DNA of 12,335 bases, taken from the NCBI GenBank assembly GCA_963693635.1, contig CAVOBC010000120.1, forward strand, positions 1 to 12,335. Reading direction: 5' to 3'. The stretch comes from CAVOBC01 sp963693635 (lineage in GTDB: Bacteria; Pseudomonadota; Gammaproteobacteria; Pseudomonadales; Azotimanducaceae). This document shows positions 7,247-12,335 of this stretch, piece after piece (positions within the stretch are counted from its first letter, which is position 1; the number at the start of each line of letters is the position of its first letter). The notes beneath the pieces were generated by a model. That model worked only from the letters and a program-made list of their open reading frames with translations. It ran no database searches and was not told where the DNA came from. The position numbers and the translations under genes were made by a program.

Positions 7247-7274
7247 TTGCTGATACGCACACGCTCGCTATACG
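7247..7274 (+). promoter_or_regulatory. candidate promoter for the Ddn-type gene and recQ
   Basis: TTGCTG (7247-7252) and TATACG (7269-7274) are separated by 16 bp and resemble sigma-70 -35 and -10 boxes at four of six positions each. They lie about 80 bp upstream of the ATG at 7353. Matches of this quality are common, so this is tentative. Confidence 0.28.
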
Positions 7275-7352
7275 CGCTCTGTACAACACCCACATACTCC
7301 CCATCTACTCAACACGACTCCCTACATTCTTCCCAAAAGAGAGAACCGGCAC

Positions 7353-7763
7353 ATGGACATCCAGACGATGAACAAGAAGATTATCGAGGAGTTTCGTGCC
7401 AACAACGGCAAGGTCGGCGGACCCTTCGCTGGCGGCAACCTGCTGATTCTAACCACCAGGGGTGCAAAGACCGGGCTGACCCGGGTCAATCCGCTCGCCT
7501 ATCTGGCCGACGGCGACCGAATCATCATCATCGCCTCCTACGCGGGTGCCCCTTCGAGTCCGCCCTGGTATCACAACCTGGTTGCCAGTCCCGAGGTTGG
7601 CGTCGAAGTCGGTACCGAGAATTTCCAGGCGACCGCCAGGGTTGTCGACGAGCCCGACCGCACCCCGCTATACGATCAGATGGCGGCTGCCATGCCCGCC
7701 TTCAAGGACTATCAGGAGAAGACCCCGCGGGTGATTCCCGTCATCGCCCTCACGCGCAACTAG
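7353..7763 (+). CDS. nitroreductase/deazaflavin-dependent oxidoreductase (Ddn family)
   Basis: A 136-residue split-barrel protein of the F420H2-dependent Ddn family, whose best known member activates nitroimidazoles and reduces quinones in mycobacteria. Family segments are seen in order: EFRANNGKVGGPFAGGNLL (13-31), LTTRGAKTGLTRVNPLAY (33-50), DGDRIIIIASYAGAP (53-67), and PPWYHNLVASPEVGVEVG (70-87), which carries the conserved WYHNL. Length is normal. The ATG at 7353 has AAGAGAG about nine bases upstream. RecQ begins 19 bp after its stop on the same strand, so the two are probably co-transcribed. The natural substrate is unknown; quinone reduction or redox protection is a family-based guess. 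Together with the LLM enzyme it hints at F420 in this organism, though some homologues bind other cofactors or fatty acids. Confidence 0.88.
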   Translation: MDIQTMNKKIIEEFRANNGKVGGPFAGGNLLILTTRGAKTGLTRVNPLAYLADGDRIIIIASYAGAPSSPPWYHNLVASPEVGVEVGTENFQATARVVDEPDRTPLYDQMAAAMPAFKDYQEKTPRVIPVIALTRN

Positions 7764-7782
7764 CTGACGCGGCTCGCTGGTT

Positions 7783-9597
7783 ATGGGTGCAGCGCTCGAC
7801 ATCCTTCGGCAGACCTTCGGGTACGATGCTTTTCGCGACCCACAACAGGCAGTCATAGAGACGCTCGTCGACGGTGGAGACGCCCTCGTCATCATGCCCA
7901 CGGGCGGCGGCAAGTCACTCTGTTTTCAGATCCCTGCGCTGGTCCGGCACGGCTGCGGTGTCGTGATATCCCCGCTCATTGCCCTGATGGCAGATCAGGT
8001 GAATGCCCTTACCCAACTCGGCGTGCAAGCCGCATTCCTGAACTCGTCTCTGGAGTTCAGCGAAGTCCTCGCCATCGAATCGAAACTGCGGCGCGGTGAG
8101 ATCGACTTACTCTATATCGCCCCGGAACGGCTGGTGCAGGAGCGAACCCGCGATCTGCTGAGGTCCATCGACATCAGTCTCTTCGCGATCGACGAGGCGC
8201 ACTGTGTCTCCCAGTGGGGACACGATTTTCGTGCCGACTATCTCTCACTCAACCTGCTCGCTGCCGAATTTCCGTCGATTCCGCGCATCGCGCTCACGGC
8301 AACCGCAGATGCGCGCACGCGCAAAGAAATCGCCGAGCGTCTGGCGCTCGATTCGGCGCGGCAGTTCCTCGCGGGATTCGATCGGCCAAACATACGCTAC
8401 GAAATCAATCTGAAGCAGAATCCGCGCAACCAATTGCTGCGCTTCTTGCAGACCGAGCACGCGAGCGACGCCGGCATTGTGTACTGCCTGTCCCGCAAAA
8501 AGACCGAAGAGACGGCGGCGTGGCTGCAAACTCAGGGCTTCAAGGCGCTGCCTTATCATGCCGGCTTGCCGTCCACGGTAAGGGCGGATAATCAAGCGCG
8601 CTTCCTGCGCGAAGAGTCCGTCATCATCGTCGCGACCATTGCCTTCGGCATGGGCATCGACAAGCCGGACGTCCGCTTCGTTGCCCACCTCGACCTGCCG
8701 AAGAGTGTGGAATCGTACTATCAGGAGACCGGCCGCGCGGGCCGCGATGGCATGCCCGCCGATGCGTGGATGGTGTACGGCCTGCAGGACGTCATCAAAC
8801 TGCGGGAAATGATGGCGGGAAACAACGGCTCGGAAGAACACAAGCGCGCGGAACAACATCGTCTGAACGCACTGCTCGGCCTTTGCGAAATCACCACCTG
8901 CCGGCGTCACGCCCTGCTCGCTTATTTTGACGATGACTCGCCCGGGACCTGCGGCAACTGTGACACCTGTCTCACGCCGGTCGATACGTGGGATGGCACC
9001 GAAGCCGCGCAGAAAGCGCTGTCAGCGGTCTACCGCACCGGGCAGCGCTTTGGTGTCAATCATCTGATCGATGTCCTGCGTGGCAGCGATACCGACAAGG
9101 TCCGCCAGTTCAACCACGAACAACTGCCAACCTTCGGGGTCGGCGACAACCTGTCTGCCAATGAATGGCGATCCGTGTACCGGCAACTCATGGCCCGAAG
9201 TTTCATCAGCGTCGATCTCGACCGCTTTGGCGGTATTCGCCTTGAGGCGTCGTGCCGACCGTTGCTACGCGGCGAGGATGCGATTGAATTTCGACGCGAC
9301 CCCGTTACCCGGAAGAGTTCATCATCGAGACGACAGACGAAGCAGGCACTGCCCGCAGATATCGATGTGGGCCTCTGGGAGGCGATGAGAGAGTGCCGGC
9401 GTCAGCTCGCAGAAGCCCAGGGGGTGCCGCCCTATATCATCTTCCATGACAGCACATTGGTCGCCATGGTCGACCTCGCGCCGCGCAGCCTTGACGAATT
9501 CGACACGCTCCCGGGCGTCGGTGTGCGCAAACGCGAGAAGTACGGAGACACGTTTCTCGCGGCGATTGCCGAACATCGTGCGAGCCACTCACCGTGA
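7783..9597 (+). CDS. recQ: ATP-dependent DNA helicase RecQ
   Basis: A 3'-5' superfamily 2 DNA helicase acting in recombinational repair and replication restart, 604 residues, the usual bacterial size. Domains: helicase core with Walker A MPTGGGKS (38-45), DEAH box in IDEAHCVSQWGHDFR (136-150, including the RecQ-typical aromatic loop), LTATAD (171-176), IVYCLSRKKTEE (232-243), and motifs V/VI in IAFGMGIDKPDVRF and YYQETGRAGRDG (312-323). The zinc module follows with TTCRRHALLAYF and CGNCDTC (Cys373, 390, 393, 396). A winged-helix RQC domain spans about 405-500 and a C-terminal HRDC domain about 528-600 (ending LPGVGVRKREKYGDTFLAAI). All key residues are present. The ATG at 7783 has a poor ribosome site, consistent with coupling to the gene 19 bp upstream. 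Its stop overlaps a GTG (9594) of the downstream frame by four bases. Confidence 0.97.
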   Translation: MGAALDILRQTFGYDAFRDPQQAVIETLVDGGDALVIMPTGGGKSLCFQIPALVRHGCGVVISPLIALMADQVNALTQLGVQAAFLNSSLEFSEVLAIESKLRRGEIDLLYIAPERLVQERTRDLLRSIDISLFAIDEAHCVSQWGHDFRADYLSLNLLAAEFPSIPRIALTATADARTRKEIAERLALDSARQFLAGFDRPNIRYEINLKQNPRNQLLRFLQTEHASDAGIVYCLSRKKTEETAAWLQTQGFKALPYHAGLPSTVRADNQARFLREESVIIVATIAFGMGIDKPDVRFVAHLDLPKSVESYYQETGRAGRDGMPADAWMVYGLQDVIKLREMMAGNNGSEEHKRAEQHRLNALLGLCEITTCRRHALLAYFDDDSPGTCGNCDTCLTPVDTWDGTEAAQKALSAVYRTGQRFGVNHLIDVLRGSDTDKVRQFNHEQLPTFGVGDNLSANEWRSVYRQLMARSFISVDLDRFGGIRLEASCRPLLRGEDAIEFRRDPVTRKSSSSRRQTKQALPADIDVGLWEAMRECRRQLAEAQGVPPYIIFHDSTLVAMVDLAPRSLDEFDTLPGVGVRKREKYGDTFLAAIAEHRASHSP

Positions 9598-9758
9598 CCG
9601 AAGCAAACGAACGTGCGCGCCAGGCAGACGACGATGCGTCCGGCTGGCCCGTGCTCGGGCCAGATGCAGACGCCATCAACACGGCCGTCACCGATCCGCT
9701 CAAGGCACTCGCAGACGGCAACATCGGCGGCCTCGTCATCCGCGGTGAAGGACACCCA
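9594..9758 (+). other. open stretch between recQ and the exported protein gene
   Basis: A GTG at 9594 overlaps the recQ TGA by four bases and opens 55 codons (start VTEANERARQADDDASGW, including DPLKALADGNIGGLVI) in frame with the exported protein gene. It may be an N-terminal extension, a short coupled leader read through into the next gene, or untranslated spacer. The four-base overlap favours some translation. No domain is recognised. Confidence 0.35.
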
Positions 9759-10205
9759 ATGAAACGACTCCTGGCGACGTTGTTCGCCATGACCGCGCTC
9801 GCAGGCGCGGACCTTGTCGCCAACCCGGCCACTTTCAGTGCAACCCTCGAAGGCAAGGCCATCCAGACTGGCGCTGCCCACTTTCGAATATCGGGCACCA
9901 CCGACATGTTGTCCGCTTCGTATCTCGACTTTTCGGGCGGCGACATCTCAACGGTCAGCGTGACGCTGCGAACGCCTGAAAGCGGTGAACTACCCCTGTC
10001 AGCAACCGGTGGCGATGAGGTCGCGAGCATTCAATTCAGCGCGGGCGACAAGACTTATCAGTCAAAGAGCGGCGTCATTCGTATAGCGCGGCGATCGCAC
10101 CGCAAGCCCCGCGTACTGATCGCCGACTTTGAAGGCACGTTCATCATCTCGAACAAGGATGGGCGGGAAGTCGGCGTGAAGGGACAGATACACGTTGCGT
10201 ATTAG
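9759..10205 (+). CDS. small exported protein of unknown function
   Basis: I do not recognise a family. From ATG 9759 the 148-residue product starts with a signal peptide (MKRLLATLFAMTALAGA), followed by an apparently beta-rich domain: ATFSATLEGKAIQTG, HFRISGTTDMLSASYLDF, STVSVTLRTPESGELPL, a basic patch RIARRSHRKPR, then ADFEGTFIISNKDGREVGVKGQ to the end. No cysteines are visible in the mature part. This start is preferred because GAAGGA lies six bases upstream and it gives a clean signal sequence. The same frame is open back to a GTG at 9594 that overlaps the recQ stop (GTGA), adding 55 acidic, alanine-rich residues that would bury the signal peptide. It is probably periplasmic or secreted. 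Placement after recQ gives no functional hint. Confidence 0.7.
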   Translation: MKRLLATLFAMTALAGADLVANPATFSATLEGKAIQTGAAHFRISGTTDMLSASYLDFSGGDISTVSVTLRTPESGELPLSATGGDEVASIQFSAGDKTYQSKSGVIRIARRSHRKPRVLIADFEGTFIISNKDGREVGVKGQIHVAY

Positions 10206-10235
10206 GTAATAACTTCCGTTAGGTAATGACTTCCG
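10202..10235 (+). repeat. 17-bp tandem direct repeat, two copies
   Basis: TTAGGTAATAACTTCCG (10202-10218) is followed immediately by TTAGGTAATGACTTCCG (10219-10235), one mismatch. The first copy begins within the final codons of the exported protein gene and includes its TAG stop; the second lies in the convergent intergenic space. Confidence 0.8.
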
Positions 10236-10242
10236 TTGTTAC
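10223..10242 (+). terminator. possible hairpin after the exported protein gene
   Basis: GTAATGAC (10223-10230) can pair with GTTGTTAC (10235-10242) around a TTCC loop: eight pairs including two G-U wobbles in RNA. The equivalent arm in the first repeat copy can pair with the same partner, giving an alternative longer-loop form. There is no T tract, so termination is uncertain. Confidence 0.3.
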
Positions 10243-10257
10243 GGTGATCGCTGCAAG

Positions 10258-10282
10258 GCGCCCAGAGGACTCTGCGGGTCGC
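10258..10282 (-). terminator. possible hairpin after the solute-binding protein gene
   Basis: Read on the minus strand just after the TAA at 10289-10291, an imperfect hairpin of about ten pairs forms: CAGAG/CTCTG at the tip, then CC/GG and GCG/CGC separated by small bulges. It is GC-rich and well placed, but no T run follows, and the two-base tip must open in practice. Confidence 0.3.
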
Positions 10283-10288
10283 ACGGAG

Positions 10289-12232
10289 TTAGTAAACGCT
10301 GCCGCCCTCGAAGTACCAGGTACTGGGGTGATAGGACAACGTCCACCGGTTATCCCAACCCCAGATGCCATCGTGGGGTATGCCGCGCAGGCGGGAGTTG
10401 ACGACAACCGGGTGGGGCGCGAGTCCTACCGCACCCAGATTCCACAGGTTCTCTGCGTTGCTCTTGAGGATTCTGCGGCCGATTTGCTTACGATGCTCTT
10501 CATCCATCGTGAAACGCATTTCGTCACTCAAGCGCTGCAACTCACGGATGACGGCGGGCGGCTCGGCGCCCAATCGACCGTCGGTGTCGTGCCAGCGGAC
10601 CCAGTCATTCCACATGGTGTTGTGCCAACCGGCACTCACCGGAACCCACCAATACGGACGGAGCGGCAGCAGTATGTCTGTCACGATATCCGCGTGCCAT
10701 ACAGTCATCTGCATCTTGTTGGCCCCGGCGCGCGCGGCCTGGATGTTGGCGTCGGTCAGTTTTTGCCGGAGATCGATGCCGACAGCACGCCAGTAGCTCT
10801 CCACCAGTTCCATGTTGATCGCCTTGGGCGTTTCCCAATCGATGTACTCGACGGTGATGGTCAGTTGTGAGCCGTCGGCAAACTCCCGCAAGCCGTCACC
10901 ATCCAGGTCGTGCAGCCCCATTTCATCGAGTAGCCGACGCGCCTCATCAGGGTCGTGCTCCGTCGCCACCGTTGCAAACTCGGGGACGGCGTAACGGCTC
11001 GTCGGGTGCGCCGTGACCTGACGCGGCGTACCGCGACCGAAATAGATGAGTTGATTCATCTCTTCGCGATTGAGCGCGATGGATAGCGCGCGCCTGAATC
11101 GGCGATCCCAGTAGAGCTTCCGCAGCCGATCATCCTGAACATTGAAGTTGAACTGGATGACGATGTCGCTCGAATGCAGGCGCGTCCACACGTGCACCTT
11201 GATCTCACCAGTTGCCTCGCCGAGCTTGAGCAGCGGGATGTCCTGGGTGCGCAGTTCGTAGGACGAGAAGTCGAGTTGGCCCGTCGCAGCCATGGTCGTG
11301 ATCAGCTCCTTGGAAGCGACCTCGTCGGAGACGACGCCGTCGATGTACGGCAGTTGCTGGCCCCGCGGGTCAACCTTGAAGTAGTAGGGATTTCGCTCGT
11401 AGTAGATGCGCGAGACGGTCCGCCTGACCATGCGATGCGCGTCGAGCGTCGGGGCATCGGCGCTGCGCGCGATGGATCCCCGGCGAGACGCCTGAATATA
11501 GGCCATCCAGCTGATATAGCCCATCTCCCGGATCCGTTCGTTGAGCTGTTCACGGTTCACATACTTCGGGTGGAACTGAGTGTAGTGGCGTTTGGACGCC
11601 ACCATGAAGTTGCCGTAATGCGCCAGGCGGTTGACGAACAGCGGGAATGGATCGACGAATACGTACCTGAGCGTCAGGTCGTCGATTTTCACGGCCTTCG
11701 CGCCGACGCGTTCGCGCGGCGACACTGGGGTGTACTCCTCGTCCATCCACAGGTCGTTGAACACGAAGAGGAAATCGTCCGCCGTCAGCGGCGTGCCGTC
11801 CGACCATCTGGTACCGGCGCGTAGTTTGAGCGTGATGACGCGACCATCCGGACTGACGCTCCACGATTTCGCGAGGTTCGGCAGAAACGTCCGCATGTCG
11901 GCAGAGATGGTGAGCGGCGACTCGACGTTCGGAAACGTGAGCCACTCGTTGGTCGTGATCCTTGCGATGCCGCCGTAGACGCCGATGTCACCCAACGGCG
12001 TCACCACCATAGGGTCATCAGGCAGCCGTTCGGCTACGGGGGGCAGACCCTTGTCGTCCAGAATGGGCGACTGCGAGAAGCAGTCGATGCCGACCTGGCT
12101 GGCCGTTGGCGCGGGTTCGAACCAGGCCTGCGGCCATAGGGGCGCGCCATCCGCTGCGACAAGGTCGTGGGGATGGGTTGCGGCAACGAAGGCGAGTACG
12201 AAAAGGATGAAGCAGCGGCAAGCAGCAGGCAT
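10289..12232 (-). CDS. ABC transporter substrate-binding protein, family 5 (peptide/oligosaccharide type)
   Basis: A periplasmic solute receptor that delivers oligopeptides, oligosaccharides or similar ligands to an ABC importer. The 647-residue form begins with a signal peptide (MPAACRCFILFVLAFVAATH, cleavage probably near LVAADG). The family 5 signature is clear: LPNLAKSWSVSPDGRVITLKLR followed by GTRWSDGTPLTADDFLFVFND, then YYERNPYYFKVDPRGQQLPYID, a RRALSIALNREEMNQLIYFGRG segment, and LLDEMGLHDLDGDG, a DxDGDG loop common in this family. The start at 12232 is chosen for the signal peptide; the frame extends upstream to 12331 without one. The ribosome site is weak. No permease or ATPase gene is in the window; partners may lie beyond the right edge or elsewhere. 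The ligand is unknown; the long form of 600-plus residues resembles YejA-like or oligosaccharide receptors. Confidence 0.92.
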   Translation of the reverse strand: MPAACRCFILFVLAFVAATHPHDLVAADGAPLWPQAWFEPAPTASQVGIDCFSQSPILDDKGLPPVAERLPDDPMVVTPLGDIGVYGGIARITTNEWLTFPNVESPLTISADMRTFLPNLAKSWSVSPDGRVITLKLRAGTRWSDGTPLTADDFLFVFNDLWMDEEYTPVSPRERVGAKAVKIDDLTLRYVFVDPFPLFVNRLAHYGNFMVASKRHYTQFHPKYVNREQLNERIREMGYISWMAYIQASRRGSIARSADAPTLDAHRMVRRTVSRIYYERNPYYFKVDPRGQQLPYIDGVVSDEVASKELITTMAATGQLDFSSYELRTQDIPLLKLGEATGEIKVHVWTRLHSSDIVIQFNFNVQDDRLRKLYWDRRFRRALSIALNREEMNQLIYFGRGTPRQVTAHPTSRYAVPEFATVATEHDPDEARRLLDEMGLHDLDGDGLREFADGSQLTITVEYIDWETPKAINMELVESYWRAVGIDLRQKLTDANIQAARAGANKMQMTVWHADIVTDILLPLRPYWWVPVSAGWHNTMWNDWVRWHDTDGRLGAEPPAVIRELQRLSDEMRFTMDEEHRKQIGRRILKSNAENLWNLGAVGLAPHPVVVNSRLRGIPHDGIWGWDNRWTLSYHPSTWYFEGGSVY

Positions 12233-12335
12233 GGTTGCGCATCTTACACGTGGACCGTTCTGCGACGTGCGACAGAAGACGGATGATGACCCAGATAGGA
12301 AAGATAACGGTTGCACCACCATACGGTGCACGAAG

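Larger units (their letters stand above)
7034..7352. promoter_or_regulatory. divergent intergenic region, lipoprotein / Ddn-type reductase
   Basis: This 319-bp space lies between a minus-strand and a plus-strand gene and should hold both promoters. No convincing gene lies in it. It contains a perfect 12-bp palindrome (7157-7168), the sequence GTACACTC once on each strand (about 7229-7236 plus, about 7145-7152 minus), and a candidate plus-strand promoter at 7247-7274. Confidence 0.4.

Noticed and set aside
6636..7253. 205-codon plus-strand frame opposite the lipoprotein gene
   Set aside because: The minus-strand reading matches DUF2959 across its length; the plus reading has no family features.
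7196..7858. 220-codon plus-strand frame overlapping the Ddn gene and the recQ start
   Set aside because: It runs out of frame through two genes with clear family motifs; its product is low-complexity and not domain-like.
8245..8910. Long minus-strand frame opposite recQ
   Set aside because: It is fully antisense to an intact RecQ core with all helicase motifs; the product has no domain-like pattern. A GC-rich shadow.
10202..10235. Tandem 17-bp repeat as an attachment site or insertion-sequence target duplication
   Set aside because: The copies are adjacent with nothing between them, and there is no integrase or transposase nearby.
10226..10870. Long plus-strand frame opposite the solute-binding protein
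   Set aside because: Antisense to a clear family 5 receptor; no recognisable motifs. The same holds for 11174-11824.

Overview
The window is GC-rich bacterial chromosome, densely coded, with no tRNA, rRNA, CRISPR array, transposase or phage gene visible. A DUF2959-type lipoprotein and a standard RecQ point to a proteobacterium, most likely a gammaproteobacterium. Two F420/deazaflavin-type oxidoreductases suggest a lineage that has coenzyme F420 or inherited F420-family enzymes. The taxonomic reading is inference.

Layout. Positions 1-322 hold no recognisable gene, and their base composition looks less GC-rich than the genes. An HpcH/HpaI-type aldolase (minus, 323-1075) and an LLM-class oxidoreductase (plus, 1364-2419) diverge from a 288-bp intergenic region. 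A tight minus-strand operon runs from 6200 to 2479: an SDR dehydrogenase, a DUF1537 four-carbon acid sugar kinase, a PdxA-family 4-phosphate dehydrogenase, and a decayed class I methyltransferase. Upstream of it lies a minus-strand DUF2959 lipoprotein gene that is frameshifted as written. From a divergent intergenic region a plus-strand cluster follows: a Ddn-type F420-linked reductase, recQ, and a small exported protein of unknown function. It meets a large minus-strand family 5 ABC-transporter solute-binding protein (10289-12232) that fills the right end.

How the genes fit together. DUF1537 kinase plus PdxA2 is an established catabolic pair: the kinase makes a 4-phosphate of D-threonate or D-erythronate, and PdxA2 oxidises and decarboxylates it to dihydroxyacetone phosphate. 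The SDR is the first gene of the same operon and probably feeds the pair by oxidising a precursor or interconverting a stereoisomer. The HpcH/HpaI aldolase nearby may belong to the same carbon-acid catabolism, but it is not in the operon.

Points needing care. Two genes, the methyltransferase and the DUF2959 lipoprotein, show single-base-deletion frameshifts; the methyltransferase also carries an in-frame TAA. These could be real decay, base-calling error, or a mix. Nothing in the window clearly looks like a new defence or mobile system. The least conventional content is the SDR-led acid-sugar operon with its extra methyltransferase, and the pair of F420-type enzymes.
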